This document shows, one piece after another, positions 26,447 to 34,087 of a stretch of 64,000 nucleotides of DNA. This DNA comes from Micromonospora pallida (GTDB lineage: Bacteria > Actinomycetota > Actinomycetes > Mycobacteriales > Micromonosporaceae): positions 7,069,001-7,133,000 of the forward strand of contig NZ_FMHW01000002.1 in the NCBI RefSeq assembly GCF_900090325.1. Direction: 5' to 3'. The notes under the pieces are model-generated. The model was given only the letters and a program-made list of their open reading frames with translations. It was not told where the DNA came from and ran no database searches. Positions within the stretch are counted from its first letter, which is position 1, and the number at the start of each line of letters is the position of its first letter. The position numbers were made by a program, and so were the translations under genes.

Positions 26447-26839
26447 ATGACTCGGGCGCGAATGCCCCGCCCGCACGAAGTGGCCGCCGCGCGCCGCGAT
26501 CCGCGACTCTTGCGGGCCCTGCGCGAACGACGGCAGGACGACGCGTGGCGTACCAAGGGAACCTGCCGCAGCGTGGATCCGGAGACGTTCTTTCCGGCGC
26601 CGAACGAACCAGCCGATGCGGCGGTCGCGCTCTGCCGTACCTGCGACGTGCAGGGGTCCTGCCTGGCCTGGGCGTTGGAGGCCGGGGACTATCACGGCGT
26701 GTGGGGTGGCACCACACCCCGGGAACGGCGGGCCATGCTCGTCGCCTGGCGTAGCGAGGTGGAGCCGGACCCGGACGCGGCTGACGAGGCCGGCCCGCCG
26801 GTCCGTGACCACCTGCTCGCCCTGGTGCCGCTCGCCTGA
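26447..26839 (+). CDS. WhiB-family iron-sulfur transcriptional regulator
   Basis: A 130-residue WhiB-like protein. The four Cys ligands of the [4Fe-4S] cluster are present: one in GTCRS (about 36), then CRTCDVQGSC. The turn GVWGGTTPRERR and a basic segment follow, as in the family. ATG 26447 has GGGAGGTGGG upstream. N-terminal residues 1-30 are basic and not part of the core. The short C-terminal extension rich in Asp/Pro does not point to a specific WhiB class. It is a monocistronic gene after SRAP. Confidence 0.85.
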   Translation: MTRARMPRPHEVAAARRDPRLLRALRERRQDDAWRTKGTCRSVDPETFFPAPNEPADAAVALCRTCDVQGSCLAWALEAGDYHGVWGGTTPRERRAMLVAWRSEVEPDPDAADEAGPPVRDHLLALVPLA

Positions 26840-27052
26840 CCCTCGGGCGGGCCATCGCGACCGCCGGCCGCCTCGCCGGCCCGCGACGGGCGGCGTCGCC
26901 GGACTGCCACCGGCCGCCTCGCCAGCCACCAGCCGGCCTCGCCGTTCCGCCACCGGGTGACGGCGTCCGGCGAGGCCGCCGGGCGGTCGGGTGACCCCTC
27001 GTCCGACGGGGACCACGTACGGCAGTCGGGCGCGCCGGCGCAGAATGGGCCG

Positions 27053-27670
27053 GTGCGGCACCGTGTGGAGATCGAGACGCCCCGGGGGCCAGCGTGGCTG
27101 GACACCGATCCGCCCGCCGGAGAGCCGACGAGCCTGCTCGTGCTCGGACACGGTGCCGGCGGCGGGGTGGACGCGCCCGACCTGGTCGCGCTCCGCGACG
27201 CGGCGGTCCGGGCCGGGGTGCTCGTCGTCCGGGTCACCCAGCCCTATCGCGTCGCCGGCCGGCGGGCCCCGGCCCCGGCCGGTCACCTCGACGAAGCCTG
27301 GACGGCGGTGCTGGCCGAACTGCGCCGCCGCCACCCCGCCGTGCCGACGCTGCTGGTGGGTGGACGCTCCAGCGGCGCGCGGGTGGCCTGCCGTACGGCC
27401 CGGGCGGTCGGCGCGGACGGCGTGGTCGCCCTGGCGTTTCCGCTGCATCCGCCGGGCCGGCCGGAGCGTTCCCGGGCGGCGGAACTCGACACCGGGCTGC
27501 CCACCCTGGTCGTCAACGGCGACCTGGACCCGTTCGGGGTGCCGAACGCCGGAGCCGAGGTGCGGGTGGTGGTCCGCCCGGGGGAGCGGCACGAGCTACG
27601 CCGTGATCCGGCGGGGGCCGCCGCCGTGGTTCTCGACTGGCTGCACGCCCGAGGCTGGGCCCTGGGGTGA
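27053..27670 (+). CDS. Alpha/beta-hydrolase (KANL3/Tex30-like)
   Basis: A 205-residue predicted cytoplasmic hydrolase of the KANL3/Tex30 or dienelactone-hydrolase-like group. An oxyanion-side GHGAGGGVD, a nucleophile elbow-like GGRSSGARVA (Ser in the SxxG context), an Asp in NGDLDPFG, and a His in GERHEL give a plausible Ser-Asp-His triad. Substrate unknown. GTG 27053 starts the conserved part; longer in-frame starts upstream lie in unlike sequence. Confidence 0.75.
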   Translation: MRHRVEIETPRGPAWLDTDPPAGEPTSLLVLGHGAGGGVDAPDLVALRDAAVRAGVLVVRVTQPYRVAGRRAPAPAGHLDEAWTAVLAELRRRHPAVPTLLVGGRSSGARVACRTARAVGADGVVALAFPLHPPGRPERSRAAELDTGLPTLVVNGDLDPFGVPNAGAEVRVVVRPGERHELRRDPAGAAAVVLDWLHARGWALG

Positions 27671-27859
27671 CCCCTGACGGGCCTCCAGGCCCGGCTGCCT
27701 GCCCAGGGCCGGCTTCCCTCCGGGGTCGGTCCCACCGTGACCCCCGACGGCGGCGGGTCGTTGCATCGATTGGTGCCGGCCCGTGGCTGGCGCCGCCCTC
27801 CCAGGCCCTTCCTGGTCCCAACGTCACCCCCCGGTGCCGCTGGGGCCGGGAACGGGGGC

Positions 27860-27886
27860 GGAATGTTGCGCCGGTCAGGCGGTGTT
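27860..27886 (+). promoter_or_regulatory. SigR-type promoter upstream of sigR
   Basis: GGAAT (27860-27864) and GTT (27884-27886), 19 bp apart, match the known SigR consensus GGAAT-N18/19-GTT. It lies 42 bp before the GTG that begins the extended sigR frame, so SigR could activate its own longer form, as described for Streptomyces sigR. Confidence 0.55.
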
Positions 27887-27927
27887 GCACCCCCTGGACG
27901 GTTGCGGACAGCTGAGGGGGTGACCGG

Positions 27928-28131
27928 GTGTCGACCGGGACACGGAGCCGGGAACGGGACGAGCAGGACGCGCGCCGACTGCGCCGGCTGCTGGACGGGC
28001 CAGGGTGGCCCGCCGCGGTCGGGGCGGTCCGCGGCGCGGTGAGCACGAGCACACCGGCGGAAAGTGAATCTACGGACAGGTACTTGCGCGTATCCTCGGC
28101 CAGAAGGCATCCGACACGAGGGGAAGCGCGG
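27928..28131 (+). other. In-frame 5' extension of sigR (candidate SigR' leader)
   Basis: The sigR frame is open for 68 codons upstream of the TTG start, beginning at GTG 27928 soon after the SigR-type promoter. In Streptomyces coelicolor the SigR-dependent promoter makes an N-terminally extended, unstable SigR'. The peptide here is Arg/Asp-rich and not obviously a domain. Whether it is translated is not shown by sequence alone. Confidence 0.5.
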
Positions 28132-28746
28132 TTGACCACCGAGAAGACGGACGAGCGCCGGGCGCGCTTCGAGCGTGACGCGCTGCCCTTCGTCGACCAG
28201 CTCTACGCGGCCGCGCTGCGGATGACCCGCAACCCGGCCGACGCCGAGGACCTGCTCCAGGAGACGTTCCTGAAGGCGTACGCCGCCTTCCACCAGTTCG
28301 AGCAGGGGACGAACCTCAAGGCCTGGCTCTACCGGATCCTGACCAACACCTACATCAACTCGTACCGGAAGCGGCAGCGGCAGCCGGTCCAGGCGCCGAC
28401 CGAGGAGATCACCGACTGGCAGCTCGCCGAGGCCGAGTCGCACACCTCCAGCGGCCTGCGTTCCGCCGAGACCGAGGCGCTGGACCGGCTCCCGGACACC
28501 GACGTCAAGGAAGCGCTCCAGCAGCTTCCCGAGGAGTTCCGGCTGGCCGTCTACCTCACCGACGTCGAGGGGTTCTCGTACAAGGAGGTCGCCGACATCA
28601 TGGGTACGCCGATCGGCACCGTGATGTCCCGTCTGCACCGGGGTCGGCGTAATCTGCGAAAGCTGCTGGAGCGCTACGCGGCGGAGCGCGGGTTCTCCGC
28701 GGCCCGTTCCTCCGGTGGTCCGACCAGCGCCGGCCGGGAGGTGTGA
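28132..28746 (+). CDS. sigR: ECF sigma factor SigR (thiol-oxidative stress)
   Basis: A 204-residue group 4 (ECF) sigma factor. Region 2 ([18 protein letters not shown]... [11 protein letters not shown]) and region 4 ([17 protein letters not shown], then an HTH ending [12 protein letters not shown]) are complete. The pairing with rsrA one base downstream identifies it as the disulfide-stress sigma factor controlling thioredoxin and mycothiol genes. TTG 28132 with GAGGGGAAG upstream gives the standard form. An in-frame extension back to GTG 27928 may give a longer SigR'. Confidence 0.95.
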   Translation: MTTEKTDERRARFERDALPFVDQLYAAALRMTRNPADAEDLLQETFLKAYAAFHQFEQGTNLKAWLYRILTNTYINSYRKRQRQPVQAPTEEITDWQLAEAESHTSSGLRSAETEALDRLPDTDVKEALQQLPEEFRLAVYLTDVEGFSYKEVADIMGTPIGTVMSRLHRGRRNLRKLLERYAAERGFSAARSSGGPTSAGREV

Positions 28747-28747
28747 C

Positions 28748-29035
28748 GTGAGCTGTGGTGAGCCGCACGAGACGGACTGCCGCGAGGTGCTCGAGGAGAT
28801 GTACCTCTACCTGGATCTGGAGTGCGCGGACGAGCGCCGCCGGCTGATCAGCGAGCACCTGGACGAGTGCGGTCCGTGCCTGCGGGAGTACGGCATCGAG
28901 CAGGAGGTCAAGGCGCTGGTGGCCCGCTGCTGCGGCAACGAGACCGCCCCCGTCGAGCTGCGTGAGAGGCTGCGGATCCGGATCAGCGAACTGGTGGTCT
29001 TCGAGTCTTCGGAGTCCCGCGAACTGACCGACTGA
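28748..29035 (+). CDS. rsrA: Zinc-binding redox-sensitive anti-sigma factor RsrA
   Basis: A 95-residue ZAS-family anti-sigma factor (mycothiol-system type). Cys3, His7, Cys11, His37, Cys41 and Cys44 occupy exactly the positions of the zinc and disulfide residues of Streptomyces RsrA. In the reduced state it holds SigR; oxidation forms a disulfide, releases zinc and frees SigR. It starts with GTG one base after the sigR stop, indicating translational coupling. A 13-bp hairpin follows and also serves the convergent bL37 gene. Confidence 0.95.
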   Translation: MSCGEPHETDCREVLEEMYLYLDLECADERRRLISEHLDECGPCLREYGIEQEVKALVARCCGNETAPVELRERLRIRISELVVFESSESRELTD

Positions 29036-29190
29036 CCGCAGGTCCCGCGCAGTCGACCGCAGCTCTCGACCGCAGCCGCGCGGCCGGACGGGAAAACGCG
29101 CCGGCCGGGAAGCGCGCCGGCCCGGAACGCCGCCAGGCGGGAAACCGGCGGGACGGGAACGCGGCGGCTGGGAAACGATTACTACATACC

Positions 29191-29223
29191 GGTGGCCCGG
29201 GTCGGAGTCCGACCCGGGCCACC
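29191..29223. terminator. Bidirectional hairpin between rsrA and bL37 gene
   Basis: GGTGGCCCGGGTC (29191-29203) pairs with GACCCGGGCCACC (29211-29223), loop GGAGTCC. It lies between the convergent genes. Confidence 0.8.
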
Positions 29224-29285
29224 GCTGTCCTGACACCCGATCACCGTGCCACCGGTCAGCTCGACCGGCGGTTGGTGGCCGACGG

Positions 29286-29360
29286 TCAGGAGTTGGGGCG
29301 CTTGCCGTGGTTGGCGCCGCTCTTCTTACGGGCCTTCTTCTTACGGGCCTTCTTCGCCAT
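29286..29360 (-). CDS. 50S ribosomal protein bL37
   Basis: A 24-residue, extremely basic protein beginning MAKKARKKKARKK and ending ANHGKRPNS. It matches bL37, the tiny ribosomal protein found in mycobacterial 50S subunits, whose C-terminal ANHGKRPN segment is conserved. GAGGAGGTCACC directly precedes the ATG, a near-perfect ribosome-binding site. Its shortness means it is often missed in annotation. Confidence 0.9.
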   Translation of the reverse strand: MAKKARKKKARKKSGANHGKRPNS

Positions 29361-29631
29361 GGTGACCTCCTCGTGACGTTCTGTCGGCCGCCGAGCGACC
29401 GTGGAGCCGCTCCCTGCACCGGTCTCCCGGCGCCTGCGGTCCGACCCGCTGATGCTAGTGCGGTTGGCGTCCGTCGTACCGGGTGGGGCGGAATCCGGCC
29501 GGACGGGCCGTGCCGCCCGGCGCCGGCCCGACTCTCCCGAGGTGCCGCGTGGTCGGTCCGGGTGGGACCCGGGAGGGGCCGCCACGTGATTGGATACGGC
29601 GAAGCAATCCGTGGAGAGGGAGGGCCGTCCG

Positions 29632-29847
29632 ATGGCCGAGGAGATCCGCGCCGAGATGGTGGCCAATGTCTGGAAGGTCGTCGCGTCGGCCGGGGACACC
29701 GTGTCCGAAGGGGACACGCTGGTGATCCTGGAGTCGATGAAGATGGAGATCCCGGTGCTGGCCGAGAGCGACGGTGTGGTCCAGCAGCTCGCGGTCAACG
29801 AGGGTGACGTCGTCCAGGACGGCGACCTGATCGCGGTGATCGACTGA
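29632..29847 (+). CDS. Biotin/lipoyl-attachment carrier protein
   Basis: A 71-residue single biotinyl domain with the modification site ESMKMEIPV (Lys37). It corresponds to a free-standing biotin carboxyl carrier module; the partner carboxylase is not in this window. Start at ATG 29632 (MAEEIRAEM). A hairpin terminator follows. A 93-bp copy of its 3' end lies at 30408, in front of the second secreted-protein gene. Confidence 0.9.
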   Translation: MAEEIRAEMVANVWKVVASAGDTVSEGDTLVILESMKMEIPVLAESDGVVQQLAVNEGDVVQDGDLIAVID

Positions 29848-29878
29848 CGTCCTCCGACACTCCGTGGGCAGTGGGAAC

Positions 29879-29908
29879 ACGCGGGCGCGTCACCGGGCGC
29901 GCCCGCGT
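29879..29908 (+). terminator. Hairpin terminator of biotinyl carrier gene
   Basis: ACGCGGGCGCG (29879-29889) pairs with CGCGCCCGCGT (29898-29908), 32 bp past the stop codon. Confidence 0.7.
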
Positions 29909-30035
29909 CGGCGTCCGATCGGACGACACTGAAAAACCCGGGCAACCCGATCGACCCCTTCCGTTCGACTGATTGACCAATATCGATTGGGATGGCAGGC
30001 TCGCGGGTATCCCACCGCAACAGAACGGAGCTGCC

Positions 30036-30341
30036 ATGCGCACGATCCGCAAGGTCCTCGCGGCCACCGCCGTCGCCGGGGCGTTCACCGCGTCGCTGCT
30101 GGCCGGCGCGGCCCCCGCGTCCGCCACGACCGAGGGGACCGCCGGATTCGGCACCTTCACCGGCTGGGGGTCGAGCTCGATCGCCTCGCAGGCCATCTGG
30201 CTGGCCGAACTCGATGCGGAGCGGTGGGCGTCGATGAGTGGCTTCGACCCGTTCTTCGACTGCTTCACGACCTACAGCAGCGCGACCCAGGTCACTCCCA
30301 CCTACTACAACGCGACCGTCCGCATCAGCTGCTTCAACTGA
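30036..30341 (+). CDS. Small secreted protein, paralogue 1
   Basis: A 101-residue protein with a clear Sec signal peptide (about 1-30, cleavage near ASA). The mature part is about 70 residues, rich in Ser, Thr and aromatic residues, with two Cys (FDCF and ISCF) that could form one disulfide. It has a near-identical N-terminus and similar mature part to the gene at 30619. No family is recognised; candidate roles such as secreted inhibitor, signal or antimicrobial peptide are speculation. ATG 30036 follows AACGGAG. A very strong hairpin follows. Confidence 0.75.
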   Translation: MRTIRKVLAATAVAGAFTASLLAGAAPASATTEGTAGFGTFTGWGSSSIASQAIWLAELDAERWASMSGFDPFFDCFTTYSSATQVTPTYYNATVRISCFN

Positions 30342-30360
30342 CGGCGGCCCTCCTCGGCGC

Positions 30361-30410
30361 CACCACGTACGGCGCGTCCGTCGGCATCGACGGGCGCGCC
30401 GTACGTGGTG
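30361..30410 (+). terminator. Very strong hairpin terminator
   Basis: CACCACGTACGGCGCG (30361-30376) pairs perfectly with CGCGCCGTACGTGGTG (30395-30410); an inner CCGTCG/CGACGG extends the stem to a GCAT loop. The right arm fuses into the duplicated carrier fragment at 30408, marking the junction of the duplication. Confidence 0.85.
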
Positions 30411-30500
30411 CTGGCCGAGAGTGGCGGCGTGGTCGAGCAGTTCGCGGTCAACGAGGGTGGCGTCGTCCAGGACGGCGACCTGATCGCGGTGATCGACTGA
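30408..30500 (+). pseudogene. 3' fragment of biotinyl carrier gene
   Basis: 31 codons, from VLAESGG to VID and stop, align to the last 31 codons of the carrier gene at 29632 with a few substitutions (for example AVNEGG for AVNEGD). There is no start codon and no biotinylation motif, so it is a remnant of a tandem duplication and not a functional carrier. Confidence 0.9.
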
Positions 30501-30618
30501 GTCACGTCCAACGAAACACCGTGGTAATCCCATCGACTTGTTTCTCTACATAAGTTGATTGACGTCGATGGGAATGGCAGGATCGGCGCAGCCAACCACC
30601 GAGCAGAACGGAGCTGCC

Positions 30619-30930
30619 ATGCGCACCTTCCGCAAGGCCCTCGCGGCCACCGCCGTCGCCGGGGCGTTCACGGCCTCGCTGCTGGCCGGCGCCGCCCCGG
30701 CATCCGCCGCCAGCGAGGGCACGAACGCGAGCGGTTGGTACACCGGTTACGGGTCGAGCTCCACCTCCTCGCTGGCCCTCATGTGGGCGCAGGACGACGC
30801 CGAGTGGAAGGCGGAACTGGCTGGGTTCAACTCGTTCCTGGACTGCCGGGTCACGTACAGCAACGTCCAGCAGATCTCGCAGTACTACTACAGCGCGACC
30901 GTCCAGCTCTACTGCTACAACTTCAACTGA
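30619..30930 (+). CDS. Small secreted protein, paralogue 2
   Basis: A 103-residue protein with a Sec signal peptide almost identical to that of the gene at 30036. The mature part keeps the pattern of a WYTGYGSSS-like start, a Cys in LDCRVTY and a Cys near the C-terminus (LYCYNFN), but other positions have diverged, especially toward Tyr and Gln. The upstream region also matches that of the first copy. ATG 30619 follows AACGGAG. The differing mature parts suggest that both copies are expressed and under different selection. Confidence 0.75.
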   Translation: MRTFRKALAATAVAGAFTASLLAGAAPASAASEGTNASGWYTGYGSSSTSSLALMWAQDDAEWKAELAGFNSFLDCRVTYSNVQQISQYYYSATVQLYCYNFN

Positions 30931-30950
30931 CGGACATCGTCCTCGCGCCA

Positions 30951-30985
30951 CGACAGCCGGTCGGCACCACGCCGACCGGCTGTCG
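30951..30985. terminator. Bidirectional hairpin after secreted paralogue 2
   Basis: Perfect 15-bp stem: CGACAGCCGGTCGGC (30951-30965) with GCCGACCGGCTGTCG (30971-30985), loop ACCAC. It sits between the convergent genes ending at 30930 and 30988. Confidence 0.85.
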
Positions 30986-30987
30986 TG

Positions 30988-32805
30988 TCAGCGGCGGAAA
31001 GGCCGGGCGAGTCGTTCCCAGAGCCGGCGCAGCCGGCCCCTCCTCGGCGGAACGCCGGCAGCCTGCCAGGCCAGCAGGGTGCTGGCCTCGTCCAGGTCGG
31101 GCGTGGCGAGCGCCAGGTGGGCCAGGGAGACGAGGATGGGCACCGGACGATCCCGGCCCACGGCGACCGCGTCGGCGAGTCGCGCGGCCACCACCCCGGC
31201 GACGTCGGGGCGTACCGAGGGGTCGACCCAGGCGGCGGTGACCAGCGCGAACAGGGCGGCCTCGGTGGTCCAGTCCTCCACTCCCCAGACCAGGTCGAGC
31301 AGCATCCGACGGCGGGCGGAGTCGGGCCACGGCTCGTCGGTGCGGTGGTGCAGCAGCCCCAGGCAGGTCCAGACCTGCACGCAGCGCACCCAGAGCGCCG
31401 GATCCTGGCCGAGCACCCGGCCGAGCGCGGTGGGCGGGGCGGTCGGTGGGTGCGCCAGCAGGCCGAGCAGGTCGCTGCCATCCAGGGTGGCCAGCCCGAC
31501 CGCAGCGTCGTACGCGGCCGGGGGATGTGGCCAGGCCGGGTGGGCGAGCTGCCGGATCCGTTCCACCGCCTCGGCCGACGGCGTCGACACCAGGGGTACG
31601 ACGCCGTCGCCGGAGTAGCGCCACAGCGGTCGTACCCCGGCCCGTCGGGGCAGGCGGGGATCGGGTCCGGTCACCCCGGCGGTCAGTACCCGCAGCCCGG
31701 GCCGGGCCACGGCGAGGGTCCGCAGTGCGCTCGGCGGGGGCGGGGCGGGCAGCCGCAGGGGCGGCCCCTCGGCGGTCCGGTCGGTGGCGGTGAGCCGGCG
31801 CAGGGCTTCCACCGCCGGCCCGCCGGCCGGGGTGAGCTGCCCGAGCCAGGGCCGGCCCCGGCAGCACTCGGCGAGGTCGCCGTGCTCGTGGGAGTCGTCG
31901 AGGTGGTCCCGGGCGAAGTCGGCGAGCGCCACCAGGTGACCGACCCGGCCGTCCCGCTGGTGGCGCAGCCGGTGGGCGGTGTGCACCGCGCAGTCGAAGG
32001 TCGGGTCCCGGGCCAGCGCCCGGTCGATCCAGGTCAGCGCCTCGTCCAGGCGACCGTTGTCGGCCAGGGTGCCGGCGATGTCCGCGTAGACCGCGAGGTC
32101 GTCGGGGTCGTGGTCGACGGCGCGGCCGAGCGCGGCGAGCGCCTCGCGGGTGCGGCCGGCGCTGCGGTACGCGTACCCGAGCCAGACCTCGCCCAGCTTG
32201 GACGGCTGCGCGCGGACCCCCCGGCTGGCCCATTGGATCGCCAGCTCGATCTCGCTGACTCGGCGGGCCAGCGCGGACGCCGCGCCCAGCAGCAGGCCGT
32301 GCTCGGGGTGCGCGGTGACGGCGTGCCGGGCCAGTGTGAGGTACGGCCGCAGCGGCGTCCGGGCGGCCTTCGGCACCGGGTCGGGCACGGCCGCGCAGAC
32401 CTGCATGAGGATCCGTGCGCTCCGCTCCGGGTCGAGTCGTTCGGCCAGCTCGGGCGCGGTGACCCAGGGCACGCCGGCCCAGTCGGCCTGTGGCGCGTGG
32501 CCGGTGGCGGCGGCGAGCAGTTCCAGCCCCTCGCCGGGGCGGCCAGCGGCGGCGAGCAGGTGCGCGCGGGCGACCACGGCCCCGACGAAGACGTGCTGTT
32601 CGAGGGGGAAGAGGTCGATGCCGCCGTCGCTGACCGCGGCGATCCGGGCCAGGGTCTCGTGCACCTCGGGCATGGTCGGGGCGTACGCGATGGCGCCCGC
32701 GACGTGACCGGCGGCGTGCCGCAGGTCGCCCTGGGCCAGCGCGAGTCGGGCCAGGGCGAGTTCGCCCTCGGCGGAAAGGTGGGGGTCGTCCTCTCCCTCG
32801 GACAC
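30988..32805 (-). CDS. TPR-repeat protein of unknown function
   Basis: A 605-residue Ala/Leu-rich protein. The N-terminal half contains tetratricopeptide-type helical pairs (for example LARLALAQGDLRHAAGHVAG, and a clear run around residues 205-265). The C-terminal half lacks a recognised domain. There is no signal peptide or transmembrane segment. TPR proteins mediate protein contacts; nothing in the neighbourhood defines a partner. GTG 32805 with GAAAGG upstream. It is divergent from the SIS-domain gene. Confidence 0.75.
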   Translation of the reverse strand: MSEGEDDPHLSAEGELALARLALAQGDLRHAAGHVAGAIAYAPTMPEVHETLARIAAVSDGGIDLFPLEQHVFVGAVVARAHLLAAAGRPGEGLELLAAATGHAPQADWAGVPWVTAPELAERLDPERSARILMQVCAAVPDPVPKAARTPLRPYLTLARHAVTAHPEHGLLLGAASALARRVSEIELAIQWASRGVRAQPSKLGEVWLGYAYRSAGRTREALAALGRAVDHDPDDLAVYADIAGTLADNGRLDEALTWIDRALARDPTFDCAVHTAHRLRHQRDGRVGHLVALADFARDHLDDSHEHGDLAECCRGRPWLGQLTPAGGPAVEALRRLTATDRTAEGPPLRLPAPPPPSALRTLAVARPGLRVLTAGVTGPDPRLPRRAGVRPLWRYSGDGVVPLVSTPSAEAVERIRQLAHPAWPHPPAAYDAAVGLATLDGSDLLGLLAHPPTAPPTALGRVLGQDPALWVRCVQVWTCLGLLHHRTDEPWPDSARRRMLLDLVWGVEDWTTEAALFALVTAAWVDPSVRPDVAGVVAARLADAVAVGRDRPVPILVSLAHLALATPDLDEASTLLAWQAAGVPPRRGRLRRLWERLARPFRR

Positions 32806-32972
32806 GGTGACCTTTCACTCGGTGTGTTTCTGGGGTGTGCGGTCAGCGTAGGGGTTGACGGACCTCCTGTGACCCCCCTTGCGCGTTCCTGCTCGTTGCG
32901 TTGCCCTGACAGAGCAAAAGATGCAAGACTGAGCATGAAGCGCGCGGTAACGCGCAGAAGGAGGAGGTTCCG

Positions 32973-34025
32973 GTGACCGTTCCGGGGGCTGGCATGACCG
33001 CCGACATCGAGGAGCAGCCGGCCGGCTACGCGCGCCTGCTCTCCGCCGAGCACACCGGGCCGATCGCCCGGGTGGCCGAGGCGGTCGCCCGACGCCGCCC
33101 CCGGCACGTGGTGTTCACCGCGCGCGGCACCTCCGACCACGCCGCGCTCTACGCCGCGTACCTCACCGAGATTCGCCTCGGTATCCCCGCCGGCCTCGCC
33201 TCGCCGAGCACGATCACCGTCTTCGGCGCCCGGCCCGATCTCTCCGACGCCCTCGTCGTCGGGGTCAGCCAGAGCGGCGGCTCACCCGACCTGGTCGAGG
33301 TGATCCGGGTGGCCCGCGCCGCCGGGGCGCTCACCCTCGCGGTCACCAACGCGCCACAGTCTCCGCTGGCCGGGGCCGCCGAGCTGAGCGTGGACATCGC
33401 CGCCGGGCACGAGCGGGCGGTCGCCGCCACCAAGACGTACACCGCCGAGCTGCTGGCGCTGCTGCTGCTGGTCGAGGGGATCCGCGCCGGCGACGGCACG
33501 CTGCCGGCCGACGAGCGCGCGGCGCTCGACGCCCTGCCCGACCTCGCCGCGCGTACCCTGGCCGACCCCACCCCGGCCCAGCTCGCCGCCCGTTACCGGT
33601 TCGCCGCGCGCCTGGTCACCACCGGCCGGGGGTACGCCTACCCGACCGCCCGGGAGGCGGCGCTGAAACTGATGGAGACTTCGTACCTGCCGGCGCTGGC
33701 CTTCTCCGGGGCCGACCTGCTGCACGGTCCGCTGGCGATGACCGACCCGGACGTGCCGGTGCTGGCCGTGGTCGGCTCCGGCCCCGGCGGGCGCGCCATG
33801 CGCGAGGTGCTGCCCCGGCTCGGCGAACGCCGTGCCGACGTGGTGGTGGTCGGCTCCGCCGACGTCGAGGGGGCCACCCGGATGGTCGTGCCCGAGGTCG
33901 ACGAGCGGTACGCGCCGCTGCTCGACATCCTGCCGTTGCAGCGGCTCGCGCTCAGCCTGGCGCTCGCCCGGGGCGAGGACCCGGACGCCCCGCGCGGCCT
34001 GAAGAAGGTCACCACGACGATGTGA
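32973..34025 (+). CDS. SIS-domain sugar isomerase/deaminase (GlmS-like, NagB-II type)
   Basis: A 350-residue protein with two SIS domains, matching the isomerase half of GlmS without the glutaminase domain. TARGTSDHAALYAAY, SQSGGSPD and ATKTYTAE in the first domain, and GRGYAYPTAREAALKLMET with the C-terminal LKKVTTTM (the flexible tail that closes the active site in GlmS) are all present. Likely reactions are conversion between glucosamine-6-phosphate and fructose-6-phosphate (NagB-II) or a related amino-sugar step. GTG 32973 follows AGGAGGAGG. A GCGCGCGGTAACGCGC palindrome just upstream (about 32940-32956) could be an operator. Confidence 0.85.
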   Translation: MTVPGAGMTADIEEQPAGYARLLSAEHTGPIARVAEAVARRRPRHVVFTARGTSDHAALYAAYLTEIRLGIPAGLASPSTITVFGARPDLSDALVVGVSQSGGSPDLVEVIRVARAAGALTLAVTNAPQSPLAGAAELSVDIAAGHERAVAATKTYTAELLALLLLVEGIRAGDGTLPADERAALDALPDLAARTLADPTPAQLAARYRFAARLVTTGRGYAYPTAREAALKLMETSYLPALAFSGADLLHGPLAMTDPDVPVLAVVGSGPGGRAMREVLPRLGERRADVVVVGSADVEGATRMVVPEVDERYAPLLDILPLQRLALSLALARGEDPDAPRGLKKVTTTM

Positions 34026-34087
34026 CCGGCGGCCCCCGGACGACGGCCGGCCGGGCGACGGGCCGCTCGGCGTGGCACGCTTCTGGG

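Noticed and set aside
30408..30500. Second functional biotinyl carrier protein
   Set aside because: Only the last 31 codons exist, without a start or the MKM biotinylation site.
34022..34087. Earlier start for the PdtaS-like kinase at 34022
   Set aside because: The 22 extra residues resemble no family sequence and overlap the end of the SIS gene; GTG 34088 fits the conserved N-terminus better.
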